Assembly: GCA_910585445.1 (NCBI GenBank) | Contig: CAJUEK010000003.1 | Location: 52,135 to 116,134 of the forward strand | DNA: 64,000 bases | Reading direction: 5' to 3' | DNA from: an uncultured Bacteroidales bacterium | GTDB lineage: Bacteria; Bacteroidota; Bacteroidia; Bacteroidales; UBA932 | Shown: positions 1 to 7,761 of the stretch, one piece after another | Numbering within the stretch: the stretch's first letter is position 1 | How the letters are laid out: the number at the start of each line of letters is the position of its first letter | Translations under genes and position numbers: made by a program | The notes under the pieces: model-generated | What the model saw: the letters and a program-made list of their open reading frames with translations, nothing else | What the model was told of the DNA's origin: nothing | The model's database searches: none

Positions 1-820
1 CTCCTCCGAACATCTTCATGCATGGGGACAGGCTCATGTATGAGTTCACGAGAGGGGGGATGTTGACCCCGAGCTTCCTGACCTCGGCATTCAGTATCTT
101 GTAGTCTTCCTTGAAGCCGTCTTCTGTAAGTATGGTGTCCATTCTTTCCGTGTCAGTAGTCAGCCCGAGAGGCTCGTAAGGTGTCACGAGGCCGTCCTTG
201 TCACGGAAATGCTTGAACAGGAAATGCTGTATCAGGTCGCGTGCGCTGCGGTTGTAGTCCGGGTACATCGTCATTTTACCGAAAAAGTATTTCATTTCCG
301 GCTTTTGGAGCATGAGAGCGCCGAGACCGTCCCAGAGATTGTCAAGGGCGAAAAGTGCCTTTGCGCCGGCCTTTGAACTCTGGTACTGCGGGGAAACGAA
401 GCTCCTGCCGAGTTCTATGGTGTATGGAAGCCAGTTCTTTATGAACTCTTCCGAAAAACGGAACATGTGTGAGGTGGCCAGGTGCGGCTGTCCGTCATCC
501 CCGAGCCTGATGTCAGGCCCTGCTATGAAACGGTAGCCTCCGAGTATGGCCTGCGCGTCAGGGTCCCATACGATAAGCTGCCTGTACGGATTCTCCATGG
601 TGTCAAATTCGTCTATGTCCATGGAGAGCCCGCTTCCTCCTCCCGAGTCACGGAACGCCTCTTCACGGAGACGGCCGATTTCTTTCATGACATTGGGAGA
701 GTCATGCGAGTCAACTATGTATATCTCGTTGTTGCCTTTGTTGGTGTCTCTGAGTTTCTTGGCCGGAGTAAGCTCCGCCTTGAGCACATCAATGGCTATA
801 GGGTCTATGATTCTTTCCAT
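1..820 (-). CDS. glsB: GlsB-like N-acyltransferase (GNAT fold), 3' end outside window
   Basis: Only the first 273 codons are in the window; the gene runs off the left edge. The visible protein matches the hemolysin/ornithine-lipid type acyltransferases (Acetyltransf_5, OlsB-like): residues around 45-70 resemble the 'GRLREEAFRDSGGG' core and 'ELGRSFVSPQY' is the family's acyl-ACP-site region. In Bacteroides thetaiotaomicron an adjacent pair of this kind, glsB and glsA, makes N-acyl glycine and then the O-acylated glycine (serine-glycine) lipids of the envelope. It starts 13 bases after the PlsC-like gene upstream, so the two are very likely one transcript. The role as GlsB rests on family and gene order; the substrate is inferred. 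Confidence 0.8.
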   Translation of the reverse strand, partial: MERIIDPIAIDVLKAELTPAKKLRDTNKGNNEIYIVDSHDSPNVMKEIGRLREEAFRDSGGGSGLSMDIDEFDTMENPYRQLIVWDPDAQAILGGYRFIAGPDIRLGDDGQPHLATSHMFRFSEEFIKNWLPYTIELGRSFVSPQYQSSKAGAKALFALDNLWDGLGALMLQKPEMKYFFGKMTMYPDYNRSARDLIQHFLFKHFRDKDGLVTPYEPLGLTTDTERMDTILTEDGFKEDYKILNAEVRKLGVNIPPLVNSYMSLSPCMKMFGG

Positions 821-833
821 TTTTTCTTGTTTC

Positions 834-1649
834 TTAAAGTTCGTAAACTTTCTTTCTGATTTCCTGCGCCCATTCGTGCGGGGTCCTGGATTTGTCAAGG
901 CTCTCATGCGGAATAGGCTTGCCGATTATGACGCGGTAGCTGCCCCCTCGGCTGCGGTACATCTCGTCCGGAAGGAAGAGCATCGCAGCGTTGAATTTCA
1001 GCCCGAGCCTCTTGCACCATTTGGCGATATTGTAGAACCTGTCCGAATTTCTCCCCTCGAATCTTATCGGGACGATGTCACGGCCTGTCTGTACGCTTTT
1101 GGTAACGAAGGCCTTGCCCCACTGGATATCCTGAATCTTGCCGTCTATTTTCCTTGAGCACAGGCCTGCGGGAAACAGCAGCATATGGCTGTCAGAACGG
1201 AAGGCTTCGTCTATGAGCTTGGGAAGATTCCTTGCCTGGCCTCCGAGCTTGTTGACAGGGATGCCGAGCGGCTGAAGTCCCTTGAGGTTCATCAGGAGGT
1301 CATTCATAAGGTATTTGATGTTCCCGTTGTAATGTTTTCCGAGCACCATTCCGAGCGTCACCCCGTCTATGGCTCCGAGCGGATGATTGGATACGAACGT
1401 ATATCTGGACGAATCGTCCGGGAGGTTTTCCATGCCTTCCACCTCAACATTCACATTGAGGTATTTAAGGCAGTTCTCACAGAATTCGACTCCCATGTGG
1501 CCTTCCTTAAGATATCCGTTTATGAAGTCCTGATGGGCAAGTTTCTTGAATCCTTCAATCAGGAACTGAGGTATATATTTTGCTTTTTTGCCGGCCCTGG
1601 AGCGTATGATTTGTTCCAGGTCGAGCACTTGTGGCTGTCTTTCTGTCAT
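834..1649 (-). CDS. glsA: GlsA-like O-acyltransferase (PlsC family)
   Basis: A 271-residue protein of the lysophospholipid acyltransferase (PlsC) family. The acceptor motif is 'NHPLGAIDG' with His89 and Asp95, and 'FPAGLCSRK' further on is the second conserved block. In Bacteroides the GlsA partner adds the second acyl chain to the N-acyl amino acid made by GlsB, giving glycine lipids. The gene lies 13 bases upstream of the GlsB-like gene. An in-frame ATG 30 bases further upstream exists, but the chosen start (MTERQPQV) is closer to family length. About 100 bases separate it from the histidine kinase upstream, so it may have its own promoter. Confidence 0.82.
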   Translation of the reverse strand: MTERQPQVLDLEQIIRSRAGKKAKYIPQFLIEGFKKLAHQDFINGYLKEGHMGVEFCENCLKYLNVNVEVEGMENLPDDSSRYTFVSNHPLGAIDGVTLGMVLGKHYNGNIKYLMNDLLMNLKGLQPLGIPVNKLGGQARNLPKLIDEAFRSDSHMLLFPAGLCSRKIDGKIQDIQWGKAFVTKSVQTGRDIVPIRFEGRNSDRFYNIAKWCKRLGLKFNAAMLFLPDEMYRSRGGSYRVIIGKPIPHESLDKSRTPHEWAQEIRKKVYEL

Positions 1650-1755
1650 CTTATGCCTTGGTTTCAGTAACAGATACAAAATTAAGCATAATTGATGAAA
1701 ATATGCCTATCGGGATGCTTTTTTGTGAAAAAGGCGGATTTTCTTCCTGGCGAGG

Positions 1756-2997
1756 CTACCTGAAATTGAGCGTGAAAACCGTTTCTGTGCTGTCGCTGCG
1801 GGTCAGCTGGACTGTCCCGTTGTGCTGTCTCATAATCTGGCGCGACAGGCTGAGCCCGATTCCGGTACCTTCCGGCTTGGTCGTGAAAAACGGGACGAAA
1901 ATCTGCTCCCGGCTCTCCTTGCTTATCGGGGCACCGTTGTTGGCTATGCTTATAATCACATTTTCCGCGCTTCCAATGCCGGCGGATATCTGTATGGATG
2001 TGGCACCGGCCTGCACTGCATTGCGTATCATGTTGATGATAATCTGTGATATCTGGCCTTCGTCTGCATAGAGCAATATGTCCTCGTCTTTTTCTGAATA
2101 TCCTATTGCGGCTCCGGCCTGTTCCGTCTGGTGTCCTGTCAGATTGATTATCCTGCCGACCATGTCGCGGACATAAAATGCTTTCTTGGACGGAGGGGCT
2201 ACCTTGGTGAGGTCACGGTATGACTGCACGAATTTTATGAGATTCTCCGATGAGCGTGAGATTGTGGCAAGTCCTTCCTTTATGTCCGGTCCCTCCCCGC
2301 ATGTGCCGGGAGCATATTCCGCAAGCGTGCTGCTGAGGGAGGCTATCGGCGTGACTGTGTTCATAATCTCGTGGGTGAGGACTCTTATGAGCCTGCTCCA
2401 TGCCGCCTGTTCGTTCTCGGCTATCTCGTTGCTTATGTCATTGAAGGCGACAACCCTGACTTGCCGGCCTCCTATTTGGGCGACAGACGCTGTGATTGAT
2501 ATGGTGCGCTGGCCGCTTTCATTGTACCAGCTGGCACGCTCCTCATTGTTTTCAGTGGCTTTCTGAAATGCCTCATAAAGAGATTCGCTGACATTGCGCA
2601 GCTGGCGTATGTTGCCCAGGGATGATATGCCGAGCAGTGACAGGGCCGTCGAATTGCAGTACCTGACTCTTCCTTTCGTCTTTGAGGCGGTCTGAGAGGT
2701 CTCGATGACGGCTATTCCGGTCTGCACATGGTCCAGCATCTGCCCGTAATAGCGTTCCTGTTCCATGATTTCGCAGCGCTCCTTGTCAAAGATGCCGCGG
2801 ATTCTGTTCAGCGTGCGGTTAAGACTTCTGCTGAACAGCGGTTTTTCATCAAATCTGAAATTGAGTTCCTTGTCCTCCAAGGCATCCAGTATGTAGGTCA
2901 CTTTTTTCCGCATCCTCTCTTTTGTCCACAATGCGGACAGCACGGCTCCCGCGATTGCGGATGCCGAGACCAAAAGTATGATGTCTGCCGTTTCCAT
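1756..2997 (-). CDS. NtrB-type sensor histidine kinase
   Basis: A 413-residue kinase. One hydrophobic segment (about residues 5-24) anchors it; no large periplasmic domain follows, so the signal is probably read in the membrane or cytoplasm. A PAS-like region spans about 85-190. The phosphoacceptor is His209 in 'RVLTHEIMN'; Asn326 lies in the N box 'MIRNAVQ', the F box is 'FVPFFTTK' and the G box 'GTGIGLSLS' lies near 377-385. The HATPase segment is of the kind paired with NtrC regulators. It starts 25 bases after the regulator gene and the two form a cotranscribed pair. The signal is unknown. Confidence 0.88.
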   Translation of the reverse strand: METADIILLVSASAIAGAVLSALWTKERMRKKVTYILDALEDKELNFRFDEKPLFSRSLNRTLNRIRGIFDKERCEIMEQERYYGQMLDHVQTGIAVIETSQTASKTKGRVRYCNSTALSLLGISSLGNIRQLRNVSESLYEAFQKATENNEERASWYNESGQRTISITASVAQIGGRQVRVVAFNDISNEIAENEQAAWSRLIRVLTHEIMNTVTPIASLSSTLAEYAPGTCGEGPDIKEGLATISRSSENLIKFVQSYRDLTKVAPPSKKAFYVRDMVGRIINLTGHQTEQAGAAIGYSEKDEDILLYADEGQISQIIINMIRNAVQAGATSIQISAGIGSAENVIISIANNGAPISKESREQIFVPFFTTKPEGTGIGLSLSRQIMRQHNGTVQLTRSDSTETVFTLNFR

Positions 2998-3022
2998 AAT
3001 GTCCTGTCTGGAATGCCTGTTG

Positions 3023-4378
3023 TCAGATATTGTATTTTTTCAGCTTTGCGTACAAGGTCGGACGGCTGATTTCAAGGGCTTTGGCCACCATGGACAAGTT
3101 GCCGTTGAAACGTGCGACGGCCGCCCTGATGGCTTTCTCCTCAGCCATTTCGAGTGTCTCTGCGGCTGTGTCCTCTGCTGTGTCAGGGACGGGAGAGGAG
3201 GATATCATCATGTCGGCGGACTCAAGCATTTGCCCGTCGGCGAGAATGACGGCTTTCTCTATGCAGTTCTGAAGCTCTCGTATGTTTCCGGGCCATCTGT
3301 GCCTTTTCAGGATTTCCACGGCTTCCTGTGACAGGCCCTGAACGCCGCGCCTGTATTTGGCCGCGAATTTTTCAGTGAACATTTCCGCCAGGGGCTGTAT
3401 CTCGTCCGGTCTTTCCCTTAACGGGGGCAGATGGAGGTGCATGGTGTTTATCCTGTAATAGAGGTCTTCACGGAATTGCCCGTCATTTACCATTTTTTCG
3501 AGATTCCTGTTCGTGGCGCAGATCAGCCTTATGTCAACCGGGATGGACTTTGTGTCTCCGACCCTTGTCACGGCCCTGTTCTGGAGCACGCGCAGAAGCT
3601 TGGCCTGCAGATGGAGGGGGATGTTGCCGATTTCGTCGAGGAAAAGGGTGCCGCCGTCAGCCTGCTCAAATTTGCCGGCATGGTCGGAATGCGCATCCGT
3701 GAACGCCCCTTTCACATGTCCGAACAGCTCGCTCTCGAAAAGCGTTTCTGTCAATGCGCCTGCATCCACGCATACCATCGGCCTGAGCGACCTTTCGGAA
3801 AGGCGGTGCAGCTCTTTTGCCAGCATGTCCTTGCCCGTTCCGTTTTCTCCTGTTATGAGCACGGTGGCGTCTGTGCCTGCAATCTTGTCAACTGTGCGCC
3901 TGAGGGTTGACATTGAGGAGGACCGGCCCCATCGCATGCATTCCGAATTGTCCTTGCCGGCCTGCTCCTCGGATTCGGGATGGCGCTGTGATATGCTCTG
4001 ACTGCATGCGGAGCGGAGTGTGGATATGAGCTTTTCATTATCCCACGGCTTCACGATAAAGTCAAAGGCCCCTCGTTTCATGCCTTCTACAGCAAGGGCT
4101 ATGTCAGCATATGCCGTGAACAGCACGACTTCCGTGTCAGGGCTTCTCTTTTTAATCTCGGACAGCCAGTAAAGCCCCTCATTGCCGGTGTTGATGCCTG
4201 TGTTGAAGTTCATGTCAAGAAGAATGACGTCAGGTTGCATCTGCGCCATCTTGCTTACAAGTCCGGAAGGGGAGGGGATAAGCTCTGTTTCTTTGAAATG
4301 AAGCGGAAGGAGGATGCCCAATGCAGACCTGATGCCTGCATTGTCATCCACCACCAGTATTTTACCTTTTTTAGTCAT
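3023..4378 (-). CDS. Sigma-54-dependent response regulator (NtrC family)
   Basis: A 451-residue regulator with the full three-domain layout. The receiver domain holds the phosphoacceptor Asp55 ('VILLDMNF') and Lys110. The AAA+ domain has Walker A 'GENGTGKD' at about 177-184, the sigma-54 contact loop 'GAFTDA' at 224-229 and Walker B 'TLFLDEIG' at about 244-251. A Fis-type helix-turn-helix ends the protein. The start MTKKGKILVVDD is chosen because the receiver fold begins there; an ATG 33 bases upstream only adds a polar tail. A perfect -33/-7 promoter lies 84-115 bases upstream. Possible target: the TolC/ABC operon, whose leader carries a sigma-54-like promoter. Confidence 0.92.
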   Translation of the reverse strand: MTKKGKILVVDDNAGIRSALGILLPLHFKETELIPSPSGLVSKMAQMQPDVILLDMNFNTGINTGNEGLYWLSEIKKRSPDTEVVLFTAYADIALAVEGMKRGAFDFIVKPWDNEKLISTLRSACSQSISQRHPESEEQAGKDNSECMRWGRSSSMSTLRRTVDKIAGTDATVLITGENGTGKDMLAKELHRLSERSLRPMVCVDAGALTETLFESELFGHVKGAFTDAHSDHAGKFEQADGGTLFLDEIGNIPLHLQAKLLRVLQNRAVTRVGDTKSIPVDIRLICATNRNLEKMVNDGQFREDLYYRINTMHLHLPPLRERPDEIQPLAEMFTEKFAAKYRRGVQGLSQEAVEILKRHRWPGNIRELQNCIEKAVILADGQMLESADMMISSSPVPDTAEDTAAETLEMAEEKAIRAAVARFNGNLSMVAKALEISRPTLYAKLKKYNI

Positions 4379-4461
4379 TTGCTTCTTCTTTGTATTTGAG
4401 CGGGAAGGCATGTGTGCTTATGGCGTTCCGCATTATGCTCCGGCGAATACGCCGCGATGCA

Positions 4462-4493
4462 CAAAAGTAGCAAAATTCGGGGACAGAAGCAAA
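4462..4493 (-). promoter_or_regulatory. Bacteroidetes-type promoter of the NtrC regulator gene
   Basis: Read on the minus strand, TTTG (4490-4493) is followed after 20 bases by TACTTTTG (4462-4469), matching the TTTG / TAnnTTTG consensus. Transcription would begin near 4455, giving an untranslated leader of about 75 bases. The spacer (CTTCTGTCCCCGAATTTTGC) resembles that of the family C promoter repeats elsewhere in the window. Confidence 0.65.
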
Positions 4494-4507
4494 GTCCGGC
4501 CGCCTCA

Positions 4508-5527
4508 TCATATGAATAGCGGCAGGGCTTCCGCAACTTGTGCCAGCACCCATGTCACCAGGGCAAGAATGCTGATGACCCACAGTACGAAAAGCACGAT
4601 TCCAGGTTTCCAGGAAGGTGCCTTCAGGTCAAAGGCAAGCCTCAGTCCGTTGTACAGCATCCAGATTCCAAGGATTCCCACAACAGCTATGACAAGCCAC
4701 CAGAGCATCGGGTGTGTCATTATGTCAACCCATAGCACATCATATGCGTTGTCAGTGGCCCATCTCTGTGCATGCCTTTCCGTGTAAAGGCTTATCAGGT
4801 CCGGTGTCTTGTGTATGAAAATCAGGCTCAGCAGGCAGCCGAAGCCGCCCATTGTAAGCAGGATTCCCATTATGGAAGAAAATATCCTGCCGGCGGTCCT
4901 GATGGCCGGTGAATCTTTTATTTCCTGCGCTTCCTGTGCGATGGCGGCAGGCGAGAAGTTCGTGCGGAAGTTGCTCAGGCTGATAGGCTTTCCTTTCATC
5001 TTGCATTTCTCTTCCACGGATCTTGCCGGCGGCATGGCAATCCACAGGCACAGGTACATCATCAGCACAAACATGAAAAACGGTCCGCTGACAAAACTTA
5101 CCATGAAGCTTGCCATAAACAGGACGATGAAAATGAGCCTTATGATTACATAGTCTATGTTGAAGTAATTTCCTATTCCGGAGCATACTCCGCCCACGAC
5201 CCTGTTCTCCAAGTCCCTGTAGATACGTTTTTCTGTCTTTGGCTTTTCATCCGAAGGTGCGTTTTCTTCAGCGGAAAACTGGGATGGCTCGCCTATGCGC
5301 CTTCTGATGTCAAGAACCATGTCTTTGTTTGCTACCGTTCCGGAAAGACAGCTCTCAGCAAGCAATTCGGCAATCCTTTCCTCTATGTCCTGGACAATCT
5401 CATCCACGTTGGAGTCTTCAGAGAGGCTTGCGCGTATTTCGCCGAGGTATCTGTCAAGCTCTGAGTATGCGTCTTCTTCCAATGTGAAAGAGTATCCGGC
5501 TATATTGACTTTCTCTGTTGTTTTCAT
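4508..5527 (-). CDS. PspC-domain membrane protein (long form)
   Basis: A 339-residue protein. The N-terminal part (1-75, 'NIAGYSFTLEEDAYSELDRY') is a soluble domain that also opens the shorter PspC protein at 5899-6459. A PspC domain follows around 98-165 ('RIYRDLENRVVGGVCSGIGNYF') with its hydrophobic stretch, and three further membrane segments lie in the C-terminal half. PspC proteins act in envelope stress responses in other bacteria; this PadR-linked form is common in Bacteroidetes but its role is not established. It is the last gene of a three-gene minus-strand unit, 12 bases after the PadR regulator. Confidence 0.8.
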   Translation of the reverse strand: MKTTEKVNIAGYSFTLEEDAYSELDRYLGEIRASLSEDSNVDEIVQDIEERIAELLAESCLSGTVANKDMVLDIRRRIGEPSQFSAEENAPSDEKPKTEKRIYRDLENRVVGGVCSGIGNYFNIDYVIIRLIFIVLFMASFMVSFVSGPFFMFVLMMYLCLWIAMPPARSVEEKCKMKGKPISLSNFRTNFSPAAIAQEAQEIKDSPAIRTAGRIFSSIMGILLTMGGFGCLLSLIFIHKTPDLISLYTERHAQRWATDNAYDVLWVDIMTHPMLWWLVIAVVGILGIWMLYNGLRLAFDLKAPSWKPGIVLFVLWVISILALVTWVLAQVAEALPLFI

Positions 5528-5539
5528 CTTGTCTGTGGC

Positions 5540-5902
5540 TTATATGGTTTCTTCCTTTCCTTTTCTTATCGTGGATATCGCCTGAGAAAGCTCTTCCCAT
5601 GCGGCGTCAAGTCCTGCGAGCTGTTCGCGGCCCATCTGTGTAATCATATAATATTTCCGGGGCGGTCCCTGAGGGGACTCTTCCCATCTGTAGCTGAGAA
5701 GACCGAGCTTTTTCAGCCTTATCAGAAGCGGGTAGGTGGTTCCTTCCGCAACGATTATGTTGACGTCCTTGAGTTTCTGGATTATGGATGACGCGTATTC
5801 GTCTCCGGCTGCAAGTATAAGCAATATGCTGTATTCAAGCACTCCGCGCCGCATTTGTGTGCGGTTGTTCTCTATTATTCCTGCATTTTCCATGTCTTTC
5901 AT
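5540..5902 (-). CDS. PadR-family transcriptional regulator
   Basis: A 120-residue winged-helix regulator. 'RGVLEYSILLILAAGDEYASSIIQKL' is the PadR DNA-binding start, followed by the wing '(V)AEGTTYPLLIRLKKLGLL' and 'GPPRKYYMIT'. The start is set by an ATGA overlap with the stop codon of the PspC gene upstream, indicating translational coupling. It sits between the two PspC genes. PadR proteins usually repress their own operon; a candidate operator lies upstream of the first PspC gene. The inducing signal is unknown. Confidence 0.88.
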   Translation of the reverse strand: MKDMENAGIIENNRTQMRRGVLEYSILLILAAGDEYASSIIQKLKDVNIIVAEGTTYPLLIRLKKLGLLSYRWEESPQGPPRKYYMITQMGREQLAGLDAAWEELSQAISTIRKGKEETI

Positions 5903-6459
5903 TTTGAAGTCGTGAATCGCCTTATGTTCTCGGCTGTCGCAGGTATGCCGCGAAGTTCGCATTTCTCGCTTGCAGTGACAGCTTCAGGAGCTATAATCCA
6001 TATGACTATATATAGCCAGAATCCTGTAGAGCCGCAAATGAGCGCAAGCAGGAACAGCACTCTTATGAACACGACGTCAATCCCGAAGAACAGGGCGAGT
6101 CCGGAGCATACGCCGGCCAGCTTCTTTCCGTCCGGATCGCGGTAGAGCTTGTGCGAGGGCTTCGCAGACCATTCTGACTGGTATTGCTGCTGTTCCGGGG
6201 CCGGCTCGCAGGTTTCGGGATAGCCGAGCTGTCCGATGACTGCATTTGTCATGGTGATGTCCACGACTTCCCGTCTTCCGAGCTTTTCCTTGAGAAGGTC
6301 CGCTATCCTCATTTCAAGTTCGTCCATGACCTCGTTGCTTCCTGATGTGTTGTCAAGAGATGCCCTGAACCTTGTAAGGTAGGATTCAAGTGCATTGTAT
6401 GCATCATCGTCGATTGTGAAGCTGCAGCCGCCGATTGCTGCGTTGATTGTCTTTTTCAT
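5899..6459 (-). CDS. PspC-domain membrane protein (short form)
   Basis: A 186-residue protein and the first gene of the PspC-PadR-PspC unit. Residues 1-75 ('GGCSFTIDDDAYNALESYL') form the same leading domain as in the longer PspC protein; the PspC domain begins near 104 ('KLYRDPDGKKLAGVCSGLA') and carries two hydrophobic stretches. It ends with a conserved 'ECELRG'-like tail also seen in the long form ('EKCKMKG'), so the two are paralogues that differ by a C-terminal membrane extension. Its stop codon overlaps the PadR start by four bases. Confidence 0.82.
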   Translation of the reverse strand: MKKTINAAIGGCSFTIDDDAYNALESYLTRFRASLDNTSGSNEVMDELEMRIADLLKEKLGRREVVDITMTNAVIGQLGYPETCEPAPEQQQYQSEWSAKPSHKLYRDPDGKKLAGVCSGLALFFGIDVVFIRVLFLLALICGSTGFWLYIVIWIIAPEAVTASEKCELRGIPATAENIRRFTTSK

Positions 6460-6520
6460 ATGTATATGATTATAATTGTTTTTGCATTCCGGGCATCGTG
6501 CCCTTTTGTTGTTGGTGCTG

Positions 6521-6552
6521 CAAAGATATAAATAAATTTAACTACTATGCAA
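6521..6552 (-). promoter_or_regulatory. Promoter of the PspC-PadR operon
   Basis: On the minus strand TTG (6550-6552) and TATCTTTG (6521-6528) are separated by 21 bases, a fit to the Bacteroidetes -33/-7 consensus. Transcription would start near 6514, about 55 bases before the first PspC start codon. Confidence 0.55.
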
Positions 6553-6563
6553 TACAAGGTACT
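6540..6563. promoter_or_regulatory. Candidate PadR operator
   Basis: The sequence ACTACTATGC-AAT-ACAAGGTACT is an imperfect dyad covering the -33 region of the PspC-PadR promoter. Its position fits autorepression by PadR. Assignment is by position and partial symmetry only. Confidence 0.35.
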
Positions 6564-6693
6564 GAAATTTTGAGAATATTTTGTATATGCGAATATTTTA
6601 ATGGCACCTTTGTCACGGACAGGGAGTGGAGGCACATGAAATCAGGTTTCCGGATATTGTGTGTGCGAGGCATAATCATTATATTTGAGCTGA

Positions 6694-6770
6694 CGCTCAT
6701 ATATACGCCTGCGTCTCGGCAAAACTTACAAGCAAGCTTGACGTTTTGCTCTCAACTTTTGCTATATTTG
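6694..6770 (+). repeat. Family C promoter-bearing repeat, single copy
   Basis: This copy matches the 79-bp tandem unit at 33488-33724 in reverse orientation: it shares the 'ATATATACGC.TGCGTCTCGGCA' block and the '(T)TGCTCTC.ACTTTTGCTATATTTG' block. The latter supplies a -7 box TATATTTG at 6763-6770, with TTG at 6738-6740 upstream, pointing at the TM2-domain gene that starts at 6839. Confidence 0.6.
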
Positions 6771-6838
6771 CCCTCCCCATCACTATGATTTGGGGCAACG
6801 AACTTTGGATTAACCCTTTATTTTAAATTTTGACAATT

Positions 6839-7150
6839 ATGGCTTATTGTCCTCATTGCGGTACTCAGGTACCTGACGGAGATTCACTCTGTCCAAGCTG
6901 CGGCAAAACAGTTTACAATGCTCCTGTACAGAACAAGACTGTTCCGGGAAATGACGAGAAGTGGCTGGTGACGCTGCTTCTGTGCTTCTTCCTTGGAGGT
7001 CTCGGCATTCACCGTTTCTACACAGGGCATACCAAGACCGGCATAGCGATGCTTCTGACTATGGGCGGATGCGGAGTCTGGGCGCTCGTTGATTTTATCA
7101 TGATAATCTGCAACAGTTATGTTGACGGCAACGGAAACCGTCTGAAATAA
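6839..7150 (+). CDS. Zinc-ribbon TM2-domain membrane protein
   Basis: A 103-residue protein beginning with a zinc ribbon (two CPxCG knuckles, 'YCPHCG' and 'LCPSCG') followed from about residue 40 by a TM2 domain: two membrane helices joined by the 'LGGLGIHRFYTGHTKTG' signature. TM2 proteins are widespread with no settled biochemical role. The ATG is chosen over a TTG nine bases upstream because the zinc ribbon begins there. Its stop codon overlaps the start of the next gene (TAATG), so the two are translated together. Confidence 0.85.
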   Translation: MAYCPHCGTQVPDGDSLCPSCGKTVYNAPVQNKTVPGNDEKWLVTLLLCFFLGGLGIHRFYTGHTKTGIAMLLTMGGCGVWALVDFIMIICNSYVDGNGNRLK

Positions 7151-7536
7151 TGCATATGAAACACAGGAAGGCGTCTTCAATCATACTCATTGCTGTATGT
7201 GCGGGATGCCTTCTTTTTGTTTACGGCAGGTTCGCTCCCGGTTCCGGCTTTCCTTTTCCGAGATGCATTTTCTTTCAGCTTACAGGCTACAGGTGCCCCG
7301 GATGCGGTTTGCAGAGGGCTTTGCACAGCATGCTGAATCTGGATTTTGTCTCGGCCTTCAAATATAATGCATTCCTCGTTGCCATATTGCCTGTTCTTGC
7401 TTTGCTGCTTTTCTCACATTTTTCCAAAGGTCGATTTCCTGCCTTGGACAAGGTTTTGTGCAGCAGATGGTTCATTTGGACGGCTGGGATTCTTACGTTT
7501 TTGTGGTGTGTCTTCCGGAATATTTACGGGTGGTAA
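7150..7536 (+). CDS. DUF2752 membrane protein
   Basis: A 128-residue protein with three predicted membrane segments and the DUF2752 signature 'TGYRCPGCGLQRALHSML' around residues 45-63. In Bacteroidetes this family is very often found next to TM2-domain proteins, as here. The function is unknown; the conserved CPGCG pair could bind metal or form a disulfide. The start codon overlaps the TM2 gene's stop by one base. A second in-frame Met two codons later is an alternative start. Confidence 0.85.
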   Translation: MHMKHRKASSIILIAVCAGCLLFVYGRFAPGSGFPFPRCIFFQLTGYRCPGCGLQRALHSMLNLDFVSAFKYNAFLVAILPVLALLLFSHFSKGRFPALDKVLCSRWFIWTAGILTFLWCVFRNIYGW

Positions 7537-7589
7537 TGGTGTTTAAGTTCCTGTAATCCGTTGTTTTACAGCTTATTGTTAAATTGCGT

Positions 7590-7626
7590 GGTTCCCAATG
7601 TGCAGAAATTTGTCCTGTTTGGAACC
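7590..7626. repeat. GTTCCCAA hairpin element, copy 1
   Basis: Arms GGTTCCCAA and TTGGAACC enclose a loop that begins TGTGCAG and ends TGTCCTGTT. The same loop ends occur in copy 2 at 7673-7711. It lies between the converging DUF2752 gene and the ABC operon, where a bidirectional terminator or REP-like element would be expected. Confidence 0.6.
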
Positions 7627-7672
7627 CTGTGCTTTGGTAATCCTTTGATTATTAATATTGTGAGCAAAGACG

Positions 7673-7711
7673 GCGTTCCCAATGTGCAGTGTCATGTCCT
7701 GTTGGGAACGC
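7673..7711. repeat. GTTCCCAA hairpin element, copy 2
   Basis: A perfect inverted repeat GCGTTCCCAA / TTGGGAACGC with a 19-base loop starting TGTGCAG. It matches copy 1 at 7590-7626 in arms and loop ends. No T-run follows, so simple intrinsic termination is not clearly supported. Confidence 0.65.
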
Positions 7712-7761
7712 ATGTCTTGTGTAATCATGTGTCTTACAGCTTCTTGCAAAATTGAGGTCGG

